DNA of 46,863 bases from Bacteroidales bacterium H5 (GTDB taxonomy: Bacteria; Bacteroidota; Bacteroidia; Bacteroidales; Muribaculaceae): the NCBI GenBank assembly GCA_001701225.1, contig DAAQ01000018.1:5607-52469 (forward strand). The letters run 5' to 3'. Positions 7,558 to 15,955 of the stretch are shown piece after piece (the stretch's first letter is position 1; every line of letters begins with the position of its first letter). The position numbers were made by a program, and so were the translations under genes. The notes below the pieces were generated by a model. That model worked only from the letters and a program-made list of their open reading frames with translations, was not told the DNA's origin and ran no database searches.

Positions 7558-8385
7558 TTACTTCTTTCTTCTCTCGATGATGTACTTCGACGAATGTTTC
7601 TTCGGAGCACGTGTCTTGAGACCCTTCGAGTAGAGGCCCTTGCGCGAACGGGGATGACCGCCCGAAGCACGGCCTTCGCCACCGCCCATGGGGTGGTCGA
7701 CAGGGTTCATGACTACGCCGCGGTTGCGGGGGCGGCGTCCGAGCCAACGTGAGCGGCCGGCCTTGCCTGAGCGCTCGAGCGAGTGCTCGGAGTTGCCGAC
7801 AACGCCTACAGTGGCACGGCATGCGGCGAGGATCTTGCGTGTTTCGCCGGAGGGTAATTTGACAATTGCATAGGCTCCCTCGCGCGAGATGAGCTGGGCG
7901 AATGTGCCGGCCGAGCGTGCCATGAAGGCTCCCTGGCCGGGACGCAGCTCAATGTTGTGGACGAGCGTACCTACGGGGATGTTGGCCAGCGGGAGGCAGT
8001 TGCCTACCTCGGGTTGTGCCTCGGGTCCCGACAGGAGGACGTCGCCTACCTTGAGTCCGTTGGGTGCGATGATGTATGCCTTGGCGCCATCCTTGTAGTA
8101 GAGGAGGGCGATGCGAGCCGAACGGTTGGGATCGTACTCGATTGTCTTGACGACGGCGGGAACGCCGTCCTTGTTTCTCTTAAAGTCTATGATGCGGTAT
8201 TTGCGCTTGTGGCCACCACCAAGGTAGCGGGTGGTGAGGTGTCCTTCGGCGTTGCGGCCTCCGGATGCTTTTTTGCCGACTGTAAGAGATTTCTCCGGTG
8301 TTGTAGCAGTGATGGTACCTTTAAATACACCGATAACCTTGTGTCTCTGGCCCGGGGTGGTGGGCTTGAATTTTCTTACTGCCAT
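7558..8385 (-). CDS. rplB: 50S ribosomal protein L2
   Basis: L2 is needed for subunit association and peptidyl transfer. The 275-residue product starts MAVRKFKPTTPGQRHK, has the OB-like and SH3-like halves, and keeps the family signature GVVMNPVDHPMGGGEGRASG with its conserved histidine. The C-terminal basic tail ends KYIIERRKK. It is 6 nt after rplW. Confidence 0.98.
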   Translation of the reverse strand: MAVRKFKPTTPGQRHKVIGVFKGTITATTPEKSLTVGKKASGGRNAEGHLTTRYLGGGHKRKYRIIDFKRNKDGVPAVVKTIEYDPNRSARIALLYYKDGAKAYIIAPNGLKVGDVLLSGPEAQPEVGNCLPLANIPVGTLVHNIELRPGQGAFMARSAGTFAQLISREGAYAIVKLPSGETRKILAACRATVGVVGNSEHSLERSGKAGRSRWLGRRPRNRGVVMNPVDHPMGGGEGRASGGHPRSRKGLYSKGLKTRAPKKHSSKYIIERRKK

Positions 8386-8391
8386 TTCTTA

Positions 8392-8682
8392 TTAGATGTT
8401 GCTATAGAAGTCAATGGTCTGTCCTTCGGCGAGGTCGACGATGGCTTTCTTCCAGGCGGCAGTCTTGCCGCGGAGCAGGCCGCTCTTGGTCCAGCGAGAT
8501 TTGTTCTTGGGACGAACGTTGATTGTGTTCACGCGGGTGACCTTGACGCCGTAGAGCTTCTCGACGAGGCTCTTGATCTCATATTTGTTGGCCTCGGGAG
8601 AAACGGCGAAGGTGTAGCGATTGGCCTTCTCGCTGAGGCGGGAGGCCTTCTCGGTCACGATGGGTTTGATTGTGATGTCCAT
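8392..8682 (-). CDS. rplW: 50S ribosomal protein L23
   Basis: L23 is at the mouth of the exit tunnel and is the main trigger factor and SRP docking site. I place the start at the ATG complement at 8680-8682, giving 96 residues from MDITIKPIVTEKASRLSEKA. A longer frame begins with TTG and only overlaps rplD, so it is rejected. The block NKYEIKSLVEKLYGVKVTRV and NVRPKNKSRW are typical. The final YSNI is intact. Confidence 0.97.
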   Translation of the reverse strand: MDITIKPIVTEKASRLSEKANRYTFAVSPEANKYEIKSLVEKLYGVKVTRVNTINVRPKNKSRWTKSGLLRGKTAAWKKAIVDLAEGQTIDFYSNI

Positions 8683-8708
8683 GTTTGCTCTTGTTTTCTC
8701 GTTTTGGC

Positions 8709-9329
8709 TCAAAGGTTATTGATGACCTCGAGAGCGCCTTCAGAGATGATGACGGCGTTCGAGTTCATCACAGCATACGTGTTGACGTCCGAGGCAACCA
8801 TTGTCTTGGCGTCGGGGACGTTACGGGCAGACAAAGTTACGTTTTTATTCTCAGACGGTAAAACGAAGAGAATCTTTTTGCCCTCGACTTTAAGATTTTT
8901 AGCAAAATTTACGAAATCTTTAGTCTTCGGGGCGTCGAGATTGAGGTCTTCGACCACGATGATCTGCGAGTCCTGCAGCTTGTATGTGAGTGCGCTGCGG
9001 CGTGCGAGCTCTTTCACTTTCTTGTTCAACTTGAAGCGGTAGTCACGGGGACGGGGTCCGAAGACGCGTCCGCCGCCTACGAGGACAGGCGAGTTGATGT
9101 CGCCGATACGGCTGCCGCCACCGCCCTTCTGCTTGTGCAGCTTGCGGGTGGAGCCGGATACTTCGGAGCGCTCCTTGGACTTGTGTGTGCCCTGGCGCTG
9201 GTTGGCGAGATACTGCTTGACGTCGAGGTATACTGCGTGCTCGTTTGCGTCGACTGCGAATACCTCGTCGGAGAGCTGGGCCTTGCGGCCGGTGTCCTCA
9301 CCCTTTATGTTATATATTGCGACTTCCAT
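8709..9329 (-). CDS. rplD: 50S ribosomal protein L4
   Basis: L4 reaches the exit tunnel constriction and in E. coli also autoregulates the S10 operon. The 206-residue product has the extended loop region with RSEVSGSTRKLHKQKGGGGS and VFGPRPRDYRFKLNKKVKEL, followed by the Rossmann-like C-terminal half. It abuts rplC with no intergenic base. Bases 8821-8930 are visibly AT-richer than the rest of the operon. Confidence 0.98.
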   Translation of the reverse strand: MEVAIYNIKGEDTGRKAQLSDEVFAVDANEHAVYLDVKQYLANQRQGTHKSKERSEVSGSTRKLHKQKGGGGSRIGDINSPVLVGGGRVFGPRPRDYRFKLNKKVKELARRSALTYKLQDSQIIVVEDLNLDAPKTKDFVNFAKNLKVEGKKILFVLPSENKNVTLSARNVPDAKTMVASDVNTYAVMNSNAVIISEGALEVINNL

Positions 9330-9947
9330 TTACTTTTCAATTAAAACGATTGAACCTTTGCTTCCGGGGATGGAACCCTTGATGATGAGTACGTTGTGCT
9401 CGGGCATCACGCGAACGACCTGGAGGTTCTGTACGGTGACTTTCTGATTGCCCATCTGGCCTGCCATACGCATGCCCTTGAACACCTTGGCGGGATAAGA
9501 GCAGGCGCCGACCGAACCGGGTGCGCGCAGACGGTTGTGCTGGCCGTGGGTAGACTGGCCTACGCCGCCGAATCCATGACGCTTTACAACGCCCTGGAAG
9601 CCCTTACCCTTGGATGTACCCTGGATGTCGACAAAGTCGCCTTCGCTGAAGAGGTCGACGGTCACGGTCGAGCCGAGCTTGACCTCTTCGCCAAATCCTT
9701 TGAACTCGGCCAAGTGGCGCTGGGGAGCTACTCCGGCTTTCTTGAAATGGCCGGCCATGGGGGCGGTGGTGTGCTTCTCCTTCTTCTCCTCGAAGCCGAG
9801 CTGCACTGCCTCATAGCCATCCTTTTCAGCCGTTTTCACTTGAGTAACTACGCAGGGGCCTACTTCGATAACAGTGCACGGCACGTTCTTGCCGTCGGCA
9901 CTGAAAACGGATGTCATTCCGATTTTTTTTCCTAATAATCCTGGCAT
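9330..9947 (-). CDS. rplC: 50S ribosomal protein L3
   Basis: L3 is an early assembly protein whose extension reaches the peptidyl transferase centre. The 205-residue product starts MPGLLGKKIGMTSVFSADG and has the signature SKGKGFQGVVKRHGFGGVGQ followed by THGQHNRLRAPGSVGACSYP. The gene is 69 nt after rpsJ and directly abuts rplD. Confidence 0.98.
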   Translation of the reverse strand: MPGLLGKKIGMTSVFSADGKNVPCTVIEVGPCVVTQVKTAEKDGYEAVQLGFEEKKEKHTTAPMAGHFKKAGVAPQRHLAEFKGFGEEVKLGSTVTVDLFSEGDFVDIQGTSKGKGFQGVVKRHGFGGVGQSTHGQHNRLRAPGSVGACSYPAKVFKGMRMAGQMGNQKVTVQNLQVVRVMPEHNVLIIKGSIPGSKGSIVLIEK

Positions 9948-10016
9948 TTCTCTTTGATTTAGAAAATGTGAACTGATGGAGTTTCGTTTGTTGAATTTGT
10001 TCTCAAGTCTTGTCGG

Positions 10017-10322
10017 TTAGACCTTGATCTCTACCTCTACACCCGAGGGGAGCTCGAGCTTCATGAGGGCGTCCACGGTCTTGCCGGTCGAGTTGTGGAT
10101 GTCGATCAGGCGCTTGTAGCTCGAGAGCTGGAACTGCTCGCGGGCCTTCTTGTTGACGAAGGTGGAACGGTTGACGGTGAAGATGCGGCGGTGAGTCGGC
10201 AGGGGTATGGGACCCGAGATGACGGCTCCGGTGGCCTTGACGGTCTTCACAATCTTCTCGGCCGACTTGTCAACGAGGTTGTAGTCGTAGGACTTGAGTT
10301 TGATTCTGATTGTCTGGTCCAT
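10017..10322 (-). CDS. rpsJ: 30S ribosomal protein S10
   Basis: S10 is part of the small subunit head and, as NusE, can take part in transcription antitermination. The 101-residue product has IRIKLKSYDYNLVDKSAEKI and the signature ISGPIPLPTHRRIFTVNRST, ending GVEVEIKV. It follows fusA after 25 nt, so the str and S10 gene groups are joined with no tuf gene between them. Confidence 0.98.
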   Translation of the reverse strand: MDQTIRIKLKSYDYNLVDKSAEKIVKTVKATGAVISGPIPLPTHRRIFTVNRSTFVNKKAREQFQLSSYKRLIDIHNSTGKTVDALMKLELPSGVEVEIKV

Positions 10323-10347
10323 ATTGTTAGTTGAATGAAAGTGTCTC

Positions 10348-12471
<2,124 letters not shown>

Positions 12472-12526
12472 TGTCTTGAGAATCTAAATGATTTTGTTGC
12501 TGTTATTTCCGCGAAGGGAGAGGTGA

Positions 12527-13003
12527 TCAGAAACGGAAGTGAGCGAATGCACGGTTGGCCTCGGCCATCTTGTGCATATCCTCCTTGCGCTTGTATGCGC
12601 CGCCCTGCTCGTTGAAAGCGTCGACGATCTCGGCAGCCAGCTTGTCAGCCATGGTCTTGCCGCCGCGCTTGCGGGCATAGAGGATAAGGTTTTTCATCGA
12701 GATAGATTCCTTGCGGTCGGGGCGGATTTCGGTGGGGACCTGGAAGGTGGCGCCGCCTACACGGCGGGACTTTACCTCGACCTGGGGAGTGACGTTCTCG
12801 AGGGCCTTCTTCCAGACCTCGAGGGCGGTGCGCTCCTCGTTGGGGAGTTTTGCCTTCACGAGCTCGAGAGCCGAGTAGAAGATGGTGTACGAGGTATTCT
12901 TCTTGCCGTCATACATGAGGTGGTTGACGAACTTGGAGACTCTCACGTCGTTGAACACGGGATCGGGGAGAATCACCCGCTTTTTGGGCTTTGCTTTACG
13001 CAT
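12527..13003 (-). CDS. rpsG: 30S ribosomal protein S7
   Basis: S7 nucleates assembly of the 16S 3' domain; in E. coli it also represses translation of its own operon. The 158-residue product starts MRKAKPKKRVILPDPVFNDV at the ATG complement at 13001-13003. The frame is open for 29 more codons upstream, but they encode nothing like S7. The motifs VEVKSRRVGGATFQVPTEIR and the tail HKMAEANRAFAHFRF are typical. A 215-nt spacer separates it from rpsL. Confidence 0.97.
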   Translation of the reverse strand: MRKAKPKKRVILPDPVFNDVRVSKFVNHLMYDGKKNTSYTIFYSALELVKAKLPNEERTALEVWKKALENVTPQVEVKSRRVGGATFQVPTEIRPDRKESISMKNLILYARKRGGKTMADKLAAEIVDAFNEQGGAYKRKEDMHKMAEANRAFAHFRF

Positions 13004-13218
13004 TGTTTTGTTTAGATTTTTGTTTTTGGTTGCTTGGCTGCTGCATCTTTCATCTTCAACGCCCTCCCCTCCGGGAGCACGTTTACTCAACCTGATTTAG
13101 CCTTCCAATCAAATCAAAAACGAGGGGTTTACGACTCTGTTTTTAAAAATGATTGCTTCTTAGTCTTCAGAAAAGGAGCGTCGTGTATGGTTTTTAAAGT
13201 CTTTCAGTGCTGACCCGA
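13004..13218 (-). other. Long rpsL-rpsG intercistronic spacer
   Basis: This 215-nt gap within the str part of the operon holds no gene. It contains a compact inverted repeat around 13067-13080 (CTCCC paired with GGGAG) and AT-rich flanks. I see no TAnnTTTG promoter reading toward rpsG. In E. coli the rpsL-rpsG gap carries the S7 binding site for autoregulation, so a comparable role is possible but not shown. Confidence 0.4.
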
Positions 13219-13602
13219 TTATTTCTTGGCAGCCTTGGGACGTTTTGCGCCATACTTTGAACGGCGCTGGGTGCGGTCCTTGACACCGGAGGTATCGAGT
13301 GTACCGCGGACGATGTGGTAGCGCACACCGGGAAGGTCCTTGACACGACCGCCACGCACGAGCACGATCGAGTGCTCCTGGAGGTTGTGGCCCTCGCCGG
13401 GGATATAGCTGTTGACCTCCTTGCCGTTGGTGAGGCGCACACGGGCAACCTTACGCATGGCTGAGTTAGGCTTTTTGGGGGTAGTGGTGTAGACACGCAC
13501 GCACACGCCACGACGCTGGGGGCATGAATCAAGCGCGGGTGACTTGCTCTTGTCCTCAAGAGCTACACGGCCTTTTCTGACTAATTGCTGAATAGTAGGC
13601 AT
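13219..13602 (-). CDS. rpsL: 30S ribosomal protein S12
   Basis: S12 shapes the decoding centre. The 127-residue product starts MPTIQQLVRKGRVALEDKSK and has the family core VYTTTPKKPNSAMRKVARVR. The lysines at 43-44 and the one in RGGRVKDLPGVRYH, the sites where streptomycin-resistance changes usually fall, are the ordinary residues. It ends GAKRPKAAKK. It is the first gene of the long operon, behind the promoter at 13762-13793. Confidence 0.98.
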   Translation of the reverse strand: MPTIQQLVRKGRVALEDKSKSPALDSCPQRRGVCVRVYTTTPKKPNSAMRKVARVRLTNGKEVNSYIPGEGHNLQEHSIVLVRGGRVKDLPGVRYHIVRGTLDTSGVKDRTQRRSKYGAKRPKAAKK

Positions 13603-13761
13603 CTTAGTTTCTTTTGTTTGACTTTATATGGTGATTGTTGTTTTGCTCTATGTTTTCTGACGCTCGCAGAGAGGTGCCTTCCGCACACATCCGTCGCCTC
13701 GACACCGCTAACTATCAGACTGTTAGCTTTGCCGTGACGCCGGTTTTCTCCTAAAGCGATG

Positions 13762-13793
13762 CAAAATTACAAATTATTTCTCTAATTACCAAA
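13762..13793 (-). promoter_or_regulatory. Promoter of the rpsL (str-S10-spc) operon
   Basis: On the minus strand there is a -33 box TTTG (complement 13790-13793), exactly 20 nt, then the -7 box TAATTTTG (complement 13762-13769), a textbook Bacteroidetes housekeeping promoter. Transcription should start near 13755, leaving a leader of about 150 nt before rpsL. The leader contains a stem gctaac/gttagc at 13707-13712 and 13722-13727. The bases just after the -7 box match those at the tRNA-Val promoter. Confidence 0.85.
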
Positions 13794-13804
13794 CACTTCC
13801 GCAA

Positions 13805-14233
13805 CTATTTTTCGTCGCTTCTACGCTTTCGTCGCCCGGGACGATTTCCGATAATCCGGAAGAGCGCGGCCCGCCATGCGGCAAAGATGAAAACAATCCA
13901 CAGCCACCACGCATCTCCCGTCATGGCCGAGGCTGCCAGAGGAATCAGCACAGCCATCAGGCAGAGGTTGGTCAGTCCGACAGCGGCGCGCATCACCGCA
14001 CGGTCATGCGCCATGTCACCTGTGCGCACAGGAAAATTGAAGCGGCCTGGAGCAGCGCAGACACCGAGCAGACCGAGATACAGCACCGCGAACAGCACCC
14101 CCGTGACAACACACGCGCCATCATCGGAAGGCGCCGGAAGACGCCACTCCCCCACCCCGCCAGAGGCAACGGCCAGGAGATATGCGACGAGAATAAATCC
14201 CGCAATGACATTATAGGCGATATAGCTTCTCAT
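13805..14233 (-). CDS. Uncharacterised small integral membrane protein
   Basis: I do not recognise the family. The 142-residue product from MRSYIAYNVIAGFILVAYLL has about four hydrophobic segments (near residues 6-23, 41-58, 83-100 and 105-123) and a basic C-terminal tail (NRPGRRKRRSDEK) likely cytoplasmic by the positive-inside rule. I start at the ATG complement at 14231-14233, because an earlier in-frame start would lie across the prfB terminator hairpin. The stop is only 11 nt short of the rpsL promoter -33 box. It may be expressed by readthrough from prfB. Confidence 0.6.
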   Translation of the reverse strand: MRSYIAYNVIAGFILVAYLLAVASGGVGEWRLPAPSDDGACVVTGVLFAVLYLGLLGVCAAPGRFNFPVRTGDMAHDRAVMRAAVGLTNLCLMAVLIPLAASAMTGDAWWLWIVFIFAAWRAALFRIIGNRPGRRKRRSDEK

Positions 14234-14235
14234 AG

Positions 14236-14278
14236 AAAAAGACGGGTCGAACCCGTCTGACAAGTCCGACCCGTCCGA
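14236..14278 (-). terminator. Terminator after prfB built from four 9-nt units
   Basis: On the minus strand GACGGGT, a 3-nt loop and ACCCGTC (14241-14257) is followed at once by five T (complement 14236-14240), a classic intrinsic terminator. The hairpin is part of four consecutive 9-nt units at 14241-14276 (gacgggtcg, aacccgtct, gacaagtcc, gacccgtcc). The membrane-protein start codon begins two bases beyond the T run. Confidence 0.8.
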
Positions 14279-14298
14279 AATAATTTAATCTATCGGCC

Positions 14299-15414
14299 TT
14301 ACTCCTCGTTTCCGGCAAACTCCATGAGATATGCCTTGATGAAGGGGTCGAGGTCACCGTCCATGACGCCGCCGACATCGGCGGTCTGATGGCCGGTGCG
14401 GTGGTCCTTGACACGGCGGTCGTCGAACACGTAGCTTCGGATCTGCGAGCCCCACTCTATCTTCATTTTTCCGGCCTCAATCTTGGCCTGCTCCTGAAGA
14501 CGGTGCTGCAACTCCTTGTCATAGAGTATCGAGCGGAGCTGACGCATGGCGTTCTCCTTGTTCTTGGGCTGGTCGCGCGTCTCGGTGTTCTCGATAAGAA
14601 TCTCCTCCTGTTCGCTTGTATATGGGTCGGTGAACTGGTAGCGCAGACGCACGCCCGACTCGACCTTGTTGACGTTCTGTCCTCCGGCGCCGCCCGAACG
14701 GAATGTGTCCCACGACAGGAGCGCGGGGTCGACCTTGACCTCGATGGTATCGTCGACGAGCGGGGTGACGAACACCGACGCGAACGAGGTCATGCGCTTG
14801 CCCTGAGCGTTGTATGGCGACACGCGCACCAGACGGTGCACGCCGTTCTCGCTCTTGAGGTATCCGTATGCGAAATCGCCCTCGACATTGATAGTACACG
14901 ACTTGATACCGGCCTCGTCCCCCTCGAGCAGGTTGGCGATGGAGATTTTATAGCCGTGGGCCTCGCACCAGCGCATATACATGCGCATCAGCATCTGCGC
15001 CCAGTCCTGGCTCTCGGTACCCCCGGCGCCCGAGTTGATCTTGAGCACGACGCCGAGCTTGTCCTCCTCGCGGCGCAGCATGTTCTTCAGCTCAAGGTTC
15101 TCTATCAGGTTCACGGCATCGGCATACAGCTTGTCGAGCTCGGCCTCCTCGACGAGGCCCTCCTTGATGAAATCCCATGCAATCTCAAGCTCGCCCACAG
15201 CCTTGTCGACCTCCTCATAGCCCTCGATCCAGGCCTGGAGGTCTTTGATTTTCTTCATCTGGGCGCGGGCCTCGACGGGATGCTCCCAGAAATCGGGCAC
15301 ATGTGTGCGCAGCTCCTCCTCCTCGACCTGGATTCTCTTGTTGTCGATGTCGAGATACTTTTTCAGCGAGTCCCTGCGTTCGGCGGTCTCCTTGAGCTGT
15401 TCCTGGGTAATCAT
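14299..15414 (-). CDS. prfB: Peptide chain release factor 2
   Basis: RF2 reads UGA and UAA and triggers hydrolysis of peptidyl-tRNA. The 371-residue product is one uninterrupted frame, starting MITQEQLKETAERRDSLKKY. The GGQ catalytic motif is at residues 244-246 (SGGAGGQNVNKVESGVRL). The stop-codon recognition tripeptide is SPY at 199-201, where E. coli RF2 has SPF. The region that carries the in-frame TGA frameshift in E. coli (after KKYL here) simply continues DID. It lies 43 nt downstream of the tRNA terminator with no clear promoter of its own. Confidence 0.97.
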   Translation of the reverse strand: MITQEQLKETAERRDSLKKYLDIDNKRIQVEEEELRTHVPDFWEHPVEARAQMKKIKDLQAWIEGYEEVDKAVGELEIAWDFIKEGLVEEAELDKLYADAVNLIENLELKNMLRREEDKLGVVLKINSGAGGTESQDWAQMLMRMYMRWCEAHGYKISIANLLEGDEAGIKSCTINVEGDFAYGYLKSENGVHRLVRVSPYNAQGKRMTSFASVFVTPLVDDTIEVKVDPALLSWDTFRSGGAGGQNVNKVESGVRLRYQFTDPYTSEQEEILIENTETRDQPKNKENAMRQLRSILYDKELQHRLQEQAKIEAGKMKIEWGSQIRSYVFDDRRVKDHRTGHQTADVGGVMDGDLDPFIKAYLMEFAGNEE

Positions 15415-15457
15415 GTCGTGCGGGCGGTTTTGTTAATGGTGATTGTCAGTCAGTTAT

Positions 15458-15491
15458 GAAAATAGCCGAAACCCTTTCAGGAATCGGCTAT
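15458..15491 (-). terminator. Intrinsic terminator after the tRNA-Val pair
   Basis: On the minus strand ATAGCCGA (complement 15484-15491) pairs with TCGGCTAT (complement 15462-15469), followed by TTTTC. It ends the two-tRNA transcript just upstream of prfB. Some readthrough may feed prfB. Confidence 0.75.
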
Positions 15492-15493
15492 GT

Positions 15494-15571
15494 TGGTGGG
15501 CGCTGAGGGATTCGAACCCCCGACCCTCTGCTTGTAAGGCAGACGCTCTGAACCAGCTGAGCTAAGCGCCC
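15494..15571 (-). tRNA. tRNA-Val (anticodon UAC)
   Basis: The minus strand reads as a complete cloverleaf with encoded CCA: acceptor GGGCGCT/AGCGCCC, D-arm beginning TTAGCTCAGCTGG, anticodon loop CTTACAA giving anticodon UAC, and T-arm GGGGTTCGAATCCC. It decodes GUA and related valine codons. It is identical in sequence to the next copy. Confidence 0.97.
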
Positions 15572-15609
15572 CTCAAGGGGAATGCATCAAGCAAGAAAGA
15601 TTTTTGTCG

Positions 15610-15687
15610 TGGTGGGCGCTGAGGGATTCGAACCCCCGACCCTCTGCTTGTAAGGCAGACGCTCTGAACCAGCTGAGCTAAGCGCCC
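15610..15687 (-). tRNA. tRNA-Val (anticodon UAC), second identical copy
   Basis: This is the promoter-proximal copy of the same 78-base tRNA with encoded CCA; I see no difference from the other copy. The spacer between them is 38 nt. Both are served by the promoter at 15707-15738. Confidence 0.97.
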
Positions 15688-15706
15688 TTTCTTGCTTAAA
15701 GCGATG

Positions 15707-15738
15707 CAAAGTTAGGCACTTTTTCCGAACCGTGCAAA
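15707..15738 (-). promoter_or_regulatory. Promoter of the tRNA-Val pair
   Basis: On the minus strand TTTG (complement 15735-15738), a 20-nt spacer, and TAACTTTG (complement 15707-15714). The sequence right after the -7 box, GCATCGCTTTA, is the same as after the rpsL promoter. Confidence 0.85.
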
Positions 15739-15883
15739 TTTTTCGGCAACTTTTTTCACAAAAATTTTATCACAGCCTCGGACCATCGCCATAAACTCAT
15801 TGATACACAGCGCTATCGCCTCGCATCCCGCCAACCGGCTCAAGACAGGCCCCGATGCCATGCGCGACACGCCCATCCGAAAT

Positions 15884-15915
15884 TTTGTCGGTGAGCGGGA
15901 TTTTTGCTAACTTTG
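15884..15915 (+). promoter_or_regulatory. Promoter of the endonuclease gene
   Basis: TTTG at 15884-15887, a 20-nt spacer and TAACTTTG at 15908-15915 match the Bacteroidetes promoter pattern. The start codon is at 15956. Confidence 0.75.
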
Positions 15916-15955
15916 CTTTTCCTTATAACAACCATCAGGAAACACGACAGCAACA

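Noticed and set aside
14389..15459. Plus-strand frame of 356 codons opposite prfB
   Set aside because: Shadow of prfB; the RF2 motifs on the minus strand are unambiguous.
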